Source: Lachnoclostridium sp. UBA903 (lineage in GTDB: Bacteria; Bacillota; Clostridia; Lachnospirales; Lachnospiraceae). From it: a DNA stretch of 64,000 bases. The notes under the pieces are model-generated. The model was given only the letters and a program-made list of their open reading frames with translations, made no database searches and was not told the DNA's origin. A program made the position numbers and the translations under genes. This document shows positions 55,480-62,053 of the stretch, piece after piece (position 1 is the first letter of the stretch; every line of letters begins with the position of its first letter). The DNA lies in the NCBI GenBank assembly GCA_002294045.1, contig DBEP01000006.1:18442-82441 (forward strand). Direction: 5' to 3'.

Positions 55480-56481
55480 ATGGGGAGCACAATTAAAGAT
55501 ATTGCAAAGGATACCAATTTATCTCTTGCGACTATATCCAAATACTTAAACGGTAAAAATATTTTGCCTGAAAATAAAAGGCTTATTGAAGAAAGCATTC
55601 AAAGATTAGGTTATGTTCCCAATAAAACGGCACAAAATCTGCGTTCCAAAAAAACCAATACCATTTGTATTCTGTTGCCAATAATAGGTGATTATTTATG
55701 GGGTTCCCTTTGCAGCAGCATTGAGGAATCTTTAAGAAAGCATGATTATTCCGCCATAATATCGTCTTACGATATATCGTCCGATAACAATGATCCGGAT
55801 TTACAGTTTTTATTAAGCAAACAGGTGGATGGTGTAATTTTAATACCGGGATATACCAATTCCCATAAACTCCCGCTGTTACTCCAAAAAGCCGGTATTC
55901 CCTTTGTCTGCCTTGACCAGGAAGTATCCGGTATTCCTGCCGACTTCGTAACATCCGACAATCGGACCGGTTCCTATAACGCAACCCGGTATCTTTTGGA
56001 AAACGGCCACAGAAGACTTGGTGTCATAGGCGGCAATCTTTCCAGCTATACCATGAAAGAACGTTTAGCCGGATTTCATGATGCATGTTCGGAATATCAC
56101 ATTCCGGATAAATATCTATCTGTTTACGGAGGTGATGTTTCCTCCAGTGCAGAGTATTTACGCATTATGATGGGCCTGCCGGAACGCCCGACTGCCGTCC
56201 TCGTGTTAGGCTATGACCTGACCCTTAGCGCCATAATGGCATTAAGTAACCTTAATATGCAGATACCAAGGGATTTTTCCCTGATCAGCTTTGATGATGA
56301 CCAGATTTTTTCTGCTTTCGAGCCTCCGATTACAACTGTTGTTCAAAATATGAATGAAATCGGCAGACAGGCCACGAAATTACTTATAAAACGAATCAAT
56401 GGGAATTTTGATTCATTTCCCGAAACAAAAATGATTGAAACAACCCTTATTATCAGAAGGTCTGTCCGGCAGGCAGTCTGA
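55480..56481 (+). CDS. LacI-family regulator, divergent from sugar importer
   Basis: A 333-aa repressor with HTH TIKDIAKDTNLSLATISKYL and a periplasmic-binding-like effector domain. It is related to the regulator at 50814. Divergent from the binding-protein gene, with operators between them. Confidence 0.88.
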   Translation: MGSTIKDIAKDTNLSLATISKYLNGKNILPENKRLIEESIQRLGYVPNKTAQNLRSKKTNTICILLPIIGDYLWGSLCSSIEESLRKHDYSAIISSYDISSDNNDPDLQFLLSKQVDGVILIPGYTNSHKLPLLLQKAGIPFVCLDQEVSGIPADFVTSDNRTGSYNATRYLLENGHRRLGVIGGNLSSYTMKERLAGFHDACSEYHIPDKYLSVYGGDVSSSAEYLRIMMGLPERPTAVLVLGYDLTLSAIMALSNLNMQIPRDFSLISFDDDQIFSAFEPPITTVVQNMNEIGRQATKLLIKRINGNFDSFPETKMIETTLIIRRSVRQAV

Positions 56482-56612
56482 TTAAGAAAAACGCAGGCCG
56501 GAAATCATACCGGGAGGAAGATGGCTTCCGCAGGTGGTTATCCGATTTTCTAGGAAAGAACCCCGGACGGACAGACTTTCGAATTTTATATACTTTCTTA
56601 ATTTGCTGAAAA

Positions 56613-56643
56613 TTTCCTGCCGTTTGATAAATCCGGCAGGAAA
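56613..56643. terminator. convergent terminator
   Basis: Stem TTTCCTGCCG/CGGCAGGAAA with an 11-nt loop, between the convergent LacI gene and the small-gene operon. Confidence 0.8.
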
Positions 56644-56657
56644 TCGTCAGTGTTATC

Positions 56658-56891
56658 TTATAATTTGCTTTTCTCTCTGAAAAATTCATCCACAATAAAT
56701 TCCGCGCTTTCACACCACATAAGGGAACCCGTCTTCTGCAAGGCCTCATATACTTTGGACTGATAAAACTCATACAGGCATTCATCAAATGGTTTCTGGG
56801 TCTTATCGGATATCAAGCGTACCACATGCTCAATTTTCATTATAATATCCAGGGTTATATCCTGACCCTTATAAATATACCGATTTATCAT
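56658..56891 (-). CDS. small hypothetical protein, third gene of DUF3791/DUF3990 module
   Basis: A 77-aa protein starting MINRYIYKGQDITLD, helical and acidic, family not firmly recognised (DUF3791-like layout). The ATG at 56889-56891 has GGAAGGAG and overlaps the stop of the DUF3990 gene (ATGA). It may be a partner or neutralising protein. Confidence 0.65.
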   Translation of the reverse strand: MINRYIYKGQDITLDIIMKIEHVVRLISDKTQKPFDECLYEFYQSKVYEALQKTGSLMWCESAEFIVDEFFREKSKL

Positions 56892-57376
56892 GATATCTCC
56901 TTCCTCCCTAAATATTCCAGACATTCCAATGCTCTGTCGGTATGTAGCGAAACCTGATCGTGGGCTTCAAGGGATTTTAACTGTTCGATTGCCATCTCCT
57001 CGTTATAAATACCTGCCACGTATAGCGCAACCGTTCTCATGGTGTTATCGTCCGCAACAGGGCCGATAACAATATCATAATCATGCTGGGTTCCGCCGCA
57101 CATTCTGTTATTTTTTATCATGGCAAGCCACTCCCTGGTAAGTCCGCTGAAAGTTTTTACGTTCAAATCCGCTGCCGGTACCAGTTTAAAGTTCATTACA
57201 AACTTGCCTTTTCCTCCATAGCGGATGTACATGTTTTCAGCCCAGCTGGCAGCATATTCTTCCAAAGTTGTGGTATAAAACCCTTTTCCAAAATCCCTTT
57301 TATCCTTCGAATGTTTTAAATCAACCCGGTCAAACATTACATTGGTCCCATGGTATAAAATCATCTCATCCTTCAT
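56888..57376 (-). CDS. DUF3990 protein, ADP-ribosyltransferase-like fold
   Basis: A 162-aa protein with the DUF3990 pattern ILYHGTNVMFDRVDL, DFGKGFYTTTLEEYAASWA and DYDIVIGPVADD. The HGT and GFYTT elements recall the NAD-binding core of ADP-ribosyltransferases. It is flanked by two small helical proteins with overlapping reading frames, like a toxin with its neutralisers. Activity not shown. Confidence 0.75.
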   Translation of the reverse strand: MKDEMILYHGTNVMFDRVDLKHSKDKRDFGKGFYTTTLEEYAASWAENMYIRYGGKGKFVMNFKLVPAADLNVKTFSGLTREWLAMIKNNRMCGGTQHDYDIVIGPVADDNTMRTVALYVAGIYNEEMAIEQLKSLEAHDQVSLHTDRALECLEYLGRKEIS

Positions 57377-57596
57377 TCTGCTTTCTCCTTAAAACATCTT
57401 CAACAAAATGAATGCTTTCTTCCAGGCTTTGCGTGTGTAAGGCCTGATATTGGGAACGAAGGAGGGGAAGGATACCTTTTTTCGTAAACAGTTCAAATAC
57501 TTCTTTTGTATTCAGTTCATGGTTGTACGCATAACCTTCAATTGCTTCTACAACCATTAAATTCATATCCCGTTCCACTTGGTTCAAATATGTCAC
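57366..57596 (-). CDS. DUF3791-like small protein
   Basis: Up to 76 aa with the pattern MVVEAIEGYAYNHELNTKEV and FELFTKKGILPLL. Start either GTG at 57596 or TTG at 57587, the latter with GGAG at 7 nt. The stop overlaps the DUF3990 start by 11 bp. First gene of the module; probably the small partner of DUF3990. Confidence 0.72.
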   Translation of the reverse strand: MTYLNQVERDMNLMVVEAIEGYAYNHELNTKEVFELFTKKGILPLLRSQYQALHTQSLEESIHFVEDVLRRKQNEG

Positions 57597-57708
57597 TCCA
57601 GTTTATATTTACTAATATATTTATATTAGCCGGGAAGCATATAATGAACTTAATTTATCCATAACTCCGGAGAATATCTGTATTAAGCTTCGCATTTAAT
57701 GCAATAAA

Positions 57709-57740
57709 AACGTTCGTAACTGTTACATCCGTATGTACGG
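57709..57740 (+). other. right attachment site of spoIIID element
   Basis: AACGTTC (57709-57715), nine bases, ACATCCGTA (57725-57733), crossover TG (57734-57735), TACGG. The 9-bp core 57732-57740 repeats 38200-38208 in direct orientation. Confidence 0.9.
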
Positions 57741-57846
57741 TTGATTTCGAAATACCGAATTGTTTGGCTGTCTGCCTTACAGTTGCATTATTATCAATTA
57801 TGTAATTGGCTATCTCTACTGCCCGTTCTTCTATATAGCCTTTCAA
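57734..57846 (-). CDS. spoIIID: SpoIIID, N-terminal segment of interrupted gene
   Basis: Encodes (TTG start at 57844-57846, GGGGGAT ribosome binding site) KGYIEERAVEIANYIIDNNA and the first part of the helix-turn-helix, VRQTAKQFGISKSTVH. In the unexcised state the frame continues into the element as TDVTVTNVF... and stops at 57655, giving a 63-aa truncated product without the second half of the recognition helix or the C-terminal basic region. Excision joins it to 38201. The crossover lies inside the HTH. A sigmaE-like promoter is upstream. Confidence 0.93.
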
Positions 57847-57877
57847 AAGGATATCCCCCTATTGTACTTGTTTCTAT

Positions 57878-57906
57878 ATTGTATGCGTGAATGCCTTAAA
57901 TTATTA
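57878..57906 (-). promoter_or_regulatory. sigmaE-like promoter of spoIIID
   Basis: Minus strand TAATAAT (57900-57906), 14 bp, then CATACAAT (57878-57885): 6/7 and 8/8 against KMATATW-N14/15-CATACAMT. The leader is about 25 nt. spoIIID is a sigmaE gene in B. subtilis. Confidence 0.7.
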
Positions 57907-57997
57907 TCTATTATAACTACATACTTTACCTAAGTATCCGGCCTGCCATACTCCAGCGCTGACGCGCTGTCACTTCGGTATTCCTGCCACGAACAAA

Positions 57998-58017
57998 GAG
58001 TCTGACTTGCCAGACTC
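57998..58017. repeat. GAGTCTGRC palindrome, copy 3
   Basis: GAGTCTGAC-TT-GCCAGACTC. It lies in the 380-bp gap between the spoIIID promoter and the ferritin-like gene, which otherwise holds repeats only. Confidence 0.7.
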
Positions 58018-58021
58018 TGGT

Positions 58022-58093
58022 GCTGGCGCGTCTGCGCATCCCGCCTGGAAGGCTTTTTGTACAATAGGACGTAATTCCCATTGTACAAGATAG
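58022..58093 (-). repeat. terminator-associated hairpin repeat, copy 7
   Basis: Minus strand TTGTACAATGGGAATTACGTCC then TATTGTACAA. The stem TTGTACAAT/(C)ATTGTACAA differs fully from other copies yet pairs perfectly. The loop GGGAATTACGTCC is conserved. In tandem with copy 8. Confidence 0.75.
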
Positions 58094-58168
58094 ACGCAAT
58101 CCGCCGCAGTGCAATCCGAAGCGGAGCGTTTTTGTCTCATAGGATGAACTTTCCTATGAAATAAAAAA
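58094..58168 (-). repeat. terminator-associated hairpin repeat, copy 8
   Basis: Minus strand ATTTCATAGGAAAGTTCATC, CTATGAGACAAAAACGCTCC and CACTGCGGCGGATTG. It starts at the T-run of the ferritin-like gene terminator. Confidence 0.78.
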
Positions 58169-58209
58169 CCCGTGCCCACCTTCTCTGCTTTTCAGAAGGT
58201 AAACACGGA
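58168..58209 (-). terminator. terminator of ferritin-like gene
   Basis: Minus-strand stem CCGTGTTTACCTTCTG with CAGAGAAGGTGGGCACGG, followed by TTTTTTA. Confidence 0.85.
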
Positions 58210-58227
58210 TTTAATATATTTAACTAC

Positions 58228-58719
58228 TTAATAATCTTCACGCAGTCCGAATTCAGCCGATTCAACCCACTCTTCCGGTCTTGTCGTCAATTTCACCAGT
58301 TCTTCTATAATAATGCAGTGGGTATCTTCCTGCTTTATTAAATACCGGTAAGTTTCTTTTTCCTTTTCATCGTCAGTATTATCGTGCAGTTTTTTATAAA
58401 ATATCAAACTTTTTTGTTCCATCTCAAGAGCCATACGGTAGGAATCCAACTGGCTGGGAAGCTCCTTGATATCACTTTTAAAATCTCCCAGCTGTCTGAA
58501 CAACCCTCTTGCTTCCGTCAGAATACTTTTATCCTGTACTTTCAGTTCAAGCATATCTGCTTTGCCCAATAAAATAGACGCATGTTTTTCTTCTTCTTCT
58601 GCTAACATGGTAAATACCACAGATAAGCTGTTGCCTTTATTTTTCTCCGCCTGTTCCAAATAATACTTTTCCAGGTCATATTCCAGAGAAAGTGCCAACT
58701 CCAAAGTATCCATATCCAT
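58228..58719 (-). CDS. ferritin-like (rubrerythrin-type) di-iron protein
   Basis: A 163-aa four-helix protein with ExxH-type metal ligands EEEEKHAS near residue 40 and KQEDTHCIIIEEL near 130. No rubredoxin domain. A role in oxidative stress or iron handling is likely for the family; the exact reaction is unknown. Confidence 0.75.
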   Translation of the reverse strand: MDMDTLELALSLEYDLEKYYLEQAEKNKGNSLSVVFTMLAEEEEKHASILLGKADMLELKVQDKSILTEARGLFRQLGDFKSDIKELPSQLDSYRMALEMEQKSLIFYKKLHDNTDDEKEKETYRYLIKQEDTHCIIIEELVKLTTRPEEWVESAEFGLREDY

Positions 58720-58856
58720 TTACTCCTTTCTTCTGTATGGTAATACCATAACCATATCCGTTTCTTCTAATATTGTCAAGTATTTTGTTTGTCCCGGCTT
58801 TAAGGAATATACCGGACCTTACTGTAATTTAGTTAATCAGGACCGCCCTTCCGGTT

Positions 58857-59120
58857 TTACACTGCTTCAGCAATACCCCGGTATTTCTGCCTTGTCGCCA
58901 AACCGCCTCGGATATGCCTCTCCGACTTATTCTTCATAAGTATTTCGTGTACGGCCAGATATAACTGCTTATTTACATAAGGCAGCCGGTCCTGCAAATC
59001 CTTATGGACCGTTGATTTACTGATTCCATATTTCATAGCCGTTTCTCTTACCGTAGCTTTTGTCTCAATGGTATAATAAGCCAGTTCAATTATCCGATCT
59101 TCAATATATTGCTGCATCAT
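58857..59120 (-). CDS. SpoIIID-family sporulation regulator (intact paralogue)
   Basis: An 87-aa protein: MMQQYIEDRIIELAYYTIET, HTH ATVRETAMKYGISKSTVHKD, C-terminal KSERHIRGGLATRQKY. Its middle part (LQDRLPYVNKQLYLAVHEIL) is further from canonical SpoIIID than that of the split gene. The ATG at 59118-59120 has GGGGGC. It may share or modify SpoIIID targets, or partly replace it before excision. Confidence 0.85.
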   Translation of the reverse strand: MMQQYIEDRIIELAYYTIETKATVRETAMKYGISKSTVHKDLQDRLPYVNKQLYLAVHEILMKNKSERHIRGGLATRQKYRGIAEAV

Positions 59121-59182
59121 AAGAGCCCCCAAGCTTGTTTTTTCTAATATATGCTTGTTTGTCCCATGATATGTCTGGTTTA

Positions 59183-59656
59183 CTAATAGCCTTCTTCTCT
59201 TCTTACCTTACGCAATTCATTTCGTTTCACCGCACCTTCCCATTCCCCGCGCTGGCTCTCCGTTTCAATAACCAGTCTGGGGACACGGGCCGGCTTCCCC
59301 TCTTTATCTAATGCCACAAATACCATATACGCCCGGTTAATAGGACGGCGGATTCCGGATAATTCTTCCACATAGGTATCCACCCTAACCTCCATGGAAG
59401 TATTCCCCACATAAGTAATTCTTCCAATCAAAACCAGAGTGTCATTCTTATAAGCCCCTTTCTTAAACTGGAGGTTATCAATGGCGGCGGTGATAACATC
59501 GCACTCCGAATGCCTCCTCGCCGTAACCCCGCCTACTATGTCAATCCATTCTAAAAGCTGGCCGCCAAATAGTCTTCCCGTACCGTTAATATGCTGGGGC
59601 ATCAATAATTGTATCTGTTCCGTAAGGGAATCTTCCACACGTTTTTCTGCTTTCAT
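59183..59656 (-). CDS. hotdog-fold acyl-CoA thioesterase
   Basis: A 157-aa YciA/BFIT-type thioesterase with LMPQHINGTGRLFGGQLLEW, AAIDNLQFKKGA and YVGNTSMEVRV. It hydrolyses acyl-CoA; chain-length preference unknown. It has its own promoter, TTGACA-17-TACAAT, at 59784-59812. Confidence 0.88.
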   Translation of the reverse strand: MKAEKRVEDSLTEQIQLLMPQHINGTGRLFGGQLLEWIDIVGGVTARRHSECDVITAAIDNLQFKKGAYKNDTLVLIGRITYVGNTSMEVRVDTYVEELSGIRRPINRAYMVFVALDKEGKPARVPRLVIETESQRGEWEGAVKRNELRKVRREEGY

Positions 59657-59783
59657 AAATAAACTCCTATCAATATTGCTTTTAATAAAACCTGGCTTAC
59701 AGTTACTTTATAGTAACAAAAAAGGCCGTAATTTCATTTGTGCTTCATTTGTACATTGTTTATAGGCACTTTTGGATATGGTT

Positions 59784-59812
59784 ATTGTAATGAAACAACC
59801 GCTAACTGTCAA
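59784..59812 (-). promoter_or_regulatory. promoter of thioesterase gene
   Basis: Minus-strand TTGACA (59807-59812), 17 bp, TACAAT (59784-59789). Confidence 0.8.
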
Positions 59813-59867
59813 GGACGGAACTCTTACGCATCTTATGTGTTTTCCCTGTTCCACATTCTGGAATGTC

Positions 59868-60022
59868 TTTACTGTATAATCATATTGTGTTAAAATAATG
59901 AGGCAAGTCCCTATCCTTCATTCAATCGTGAAGGAGCAACTTATCAAGTAATTTAAGAAATAACCCCAAAAAAGCAATTTACATAGGAGTACCTGCTTTA
60001 AACGGGAGACAGGAGTAAGGAA
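59868..60022 (+). promoter_or_regulatory. promoter and structured leader of FMN-binding gene
   Basis: TTTACT (59868-59873), 17 bp, TAAAAT (59891-59896). The leader of about 120 nt contains AAGT...CCTTCA-8-TGAAGG...ACTT (nested stems around 59911-59943). It matches no riboswitch class I know; in particular the FMN riboswitch motifs are absent. Confidence 0.55.
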
Positions 60023-61141
60023 ATGAAAAAAAACAATAAACCAATCTTTATCACAGCTCTGATAGCTGTATTGGCTGTAATAACAATAGCCGGTATACTA
60101 TATTATAAGCAAAGTAAAGATACCTCCGGCATGGATAAAGACAATCCCGGTGCTATTGATATTACCGGCTACACGAATTCCGGCGATGTAATTATCCGCT
60201 CTGCTTCCTATATTTATACTGATGACGGAAAAATAGACGGCTATCTGGTAACCGTTTCAAGCAAGGGATATAAAGATAATATCCTTATGGATATAACCTT
60301 TGACAATACGGGCGATTTAGTTAAATCCGTTGCAGTAAAGGACCAGAAAGAATCCAAGGGTTATGGGGACGGGATTACGGACGAGGCTTTCTTAAGCCAG
60401 TTTAATGATATTCCGGCTCCCGTTTCCCTATCGGCAAATAATGCTTCCCAATCCGGCAAAGAAGAGGAAGCTTCCGGTACGGAGCCGGAAACCTCTGATA
60501 CTAATGCCACTGACGCAGACTCTGCGGATACCTTGACACCCGGCGGAGAAACAACGGAAGATACGGCTTCTTCTGATATGACCTGGTCTGACGGAACCTA
60601 TGAGACGGAAGAAACGGAATTCGACGAGCAGGGTTATAAAGACAAGGTTAGCATAACAATTCAGGATGGCAAAATAACTGAGGTTATCTGGGATGCTTAT
60701 AATGCCCAAGGTCAATTAAAAAGCGTATTGTCTGCCGACGGCGCTTATGAAATGACCGACCGTGGTCCTACCTGGCAGGAACAGGCCGTAGCCATCGCTG
60801 ATTTTGTAATACAGAACCAGTCACCGGATGGCCTTACCACAAATGCGGAAGGCAAAACCGATGCCGTATCCGGTGTCAGTATCTCGGTCAGGGATTTTAT
60901 CACTCTGATTAAAGAATGCCTGGTAAAAGCAGCTGCCACAGAACCGGTGACAGAGACTGCTGAAAATGACCTTCCGAGTACTCCGGCAGATACCGGCGAT
61001 GATACACCGGATGATTCCGAAAGTTCCGGTCAGGCCGGTCAGATTGATGCCGTATCCGGTGCTACCGTTTCATCGGCTGCTGTCGTCAATGGTGTTAACA
61101 AAGCCCAAGCCTTTATTAAAGATTTCGTATTAAACAAATAA
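60023..61141 (+). CDS. membrane-anchored FMN-binding protein with nested domain
   Basis: A 372-aa protein with one N-terminal membrane helix (8-28). Residues 55-130 form the first half of an FMN-binding domain (ASYIYTDDGKIDGYLVTVSS, SKGYGDGI). Its motif-bearing end, DAVSGATVSSAAVV with threonine 348, comes only at 342-356. Between them is an acidic linker and a second PplA-like domain (190-300: GPTWQEQAVAIADFV and DAVSGVSIS at 280-288). FMN should be attached at Thr348 by ApbE. It is convergent with the EetA-like gene, suggesting a shared role in extracytoplasmic electron transfer. Confidence 0.85.
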   Translation: MKKNNKPIFITALIAVLAVITIAGILYYKQSKDTSGMDKDNPGAIDITGYTNSGDVIIRSASYIYTDDGKIDGYLVTVSSKGYKDNILMDITFDNTGDLVKSVAVKDQKESKGYGDGITDEAFLSQFNDIPAPVSLSANNASQSGKEEEASGTEPETSDTNATDADSADTLTPGGETTEDTASSDMTWSDGTYETEETEFDEQGYKDKVSITIQDGKITEVIWDAYNAQGQLKSVLSADGAYEMTDRGPTWQEQAVAIADFVIQNQSPDGLTTNAEGKTDAVSGVSISVRDFITLIKECLVKAAATEPVTETAENDLPSTPADTGDDTPDDSESSGQAGQIDAVSGATVSSAAVVNGVNKAQAFIKDFVLNK

Positions 61142-61230
61142 AGATAATACTACGGTCTGATGCAAAAATTAAAATATAACTTACTTGGTAAAGTTTATGA
61201 TTATATTTCTTGAATTTTATTCCAAGTTGC

Positions 61231-61276
61231 GCGAATGGCTCCAAGCTCTTTCTTGGAACCATTCGCGTATATTTTT
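61231..61276 (+). terminator. terminator of FMN-binding gene
   Basis: Stem CGCGAATGGCTCCAAG/CTTGGAACCATTCGCG, loop CTCTTT, followed by TATATTTTTC. It may also serve the convergent gene. Confidence 0.88.
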
Positions 61277-61328
61277 CTCAAAATATCCCGTAATATAATC
61301 ATATTACGGACAGGTTCCGTAGTTTCAG

Positions 61329-61694
61329 CTATTTTGCTACGGCGTCAACTTCGCTTTCTTCGTTGCTTTCAATCTCCACTACCACTTTATTTGGCAGGCA
61401 TACTATGGTTTCCCCGTTCTTATCAATATCTCTTTGATGTACGCATAACTTGTCCGGACAATTGGCATCCACTACGTCCGCATGTCCGTCTTTTATTTCC
61501 AGCAGATTTTTTCCGCCTCCCACCCCTTCAATCTCAAGGGTTGTGTCTTTGTTTAAAGGTAATTCTTTATAAATTTTCCCATCTACCATAACTATAACCA
61601 TATCTCCGTTTTTCTTAACAAAGTTCATATAGGTCAGACCGGCTGCCGCTAAAGCCAATATGATTATTATCAGTATAAAATCGTTACGTTTCAT
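61329..61694 (-). CDS. eetA: NusG domain II-containing membrane protein, EetA-like
   Basis: A 121-aa protein with one N-terminal membrane helix (FILIIIILALAAAGLTYM) and an extracytoplasmic NusG-II-type beta domain containing VVDANCPDKLCVHQRDI. Proteins of this type are EetA in Gram-positive EET loci and are usually next to EetB. Here it lies 36 kb from the EetB-like gene but converges on an FMN-binding protein. Role in electron transfer inferred from the family. Confidence 0.75.
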   Translation of the reverse strand: MKRNDFILIIIILALAAAGLTYMNFVKKNGDMVIVMVDGKIYKELPLNKDTTLEIEGVGGGKNLLEIKDGHADVVDANCPDKLCVHQRDIDKNGETIVCLPNKVVVEIESNEESEVDAVAK

Positions 61695-61847
61695 AAAAAT
61701 ACCATGCCTTTCTGTTTAAGTACTACTTGCGCGGGAGCCTTAAACTCTTCCTATTATACACTGTAAACATCTGAAAAAGCAACGTATTTTACAGCAATGG
61801 CGAGGCAAAACGGTATAGTATTGTGCAATAATTATTATCAAACAAAG

Positions 61848-61972
61848 TATCCCGCAAGCGGGATACTCCGCCTGCGGCGGGTTGCGTCAGCAACATAATT
61901 CCAATCCGCCGCAGTGCGATTCAAAGCGGAGGGTTTTTATCCCATAGGATGAACTTTCCTGTGAGATAAAAA
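61848..61972 (-). repeat. terminator-associated hairpin repeat, copy 9
   Basis: Full-length copy with GTATCCCGC-AA-GCGGGATAC, GCGTCAGCAACATAATTCC, CGCCGCAGTGCG, AAAGCGGAGG and the CCCATAGGA/TCCTGTGAG hairpin. It starts at the cysK terminator. Confidence 0.8.
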
Positions 61973-61978
61973 TATTGC

Positions 61979-62013
61979 ACCCCAAACATCGGTAGATTAC
62001 AGATGTTTGGGGT
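61979..62013 (-). terminator. cysK terminator
   Basis: A 12-bp perfect stem, ACCCCAAACATC with its complement, and an 11-nt loop, then GCAATATTTTT on the minus strand. Confidence 0.88.
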
Positions 62014-62053
62014 ACAATATTATTCTATAAGGTTAAATGGCTTGCTGCTGCTT

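Larger units (their letters stand above)
38202..57733. mobile_element. skin-like intervening element in spoIIID (19,532 bp)
   Basis: DNA between the two spoIIID segments, bounded by 9-bp direct repeats. It carries a large serine recombinase near its left end with an overlapping small upstream gene, an XRE repressor, and metabolic cargo (nucleobase permeases, ABC/GntR operon, fucosidase and sugar importer). It has no phage structural genes. Excision restores spoIIID exactly and makes a circle with a symmetric attP. The arrangement parallels the sigK skin elements of Bacillus subtilis and Clostridioides difficile, which are removed in the mother cell. Confidence 0.9.

Noticed and set aside
38202..57733. 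Prophage
   Set aside because: No capsid, tail, terminase or lysis genes; only the recombinase and XRE regulator are phage-like.
57655..57846. A simple decayed spoIIID pseudogene
   Set aside because: Both halves are intact, in order, share an exact core repeat and rejoin in frame with consensus residues. Random decay would not give this.
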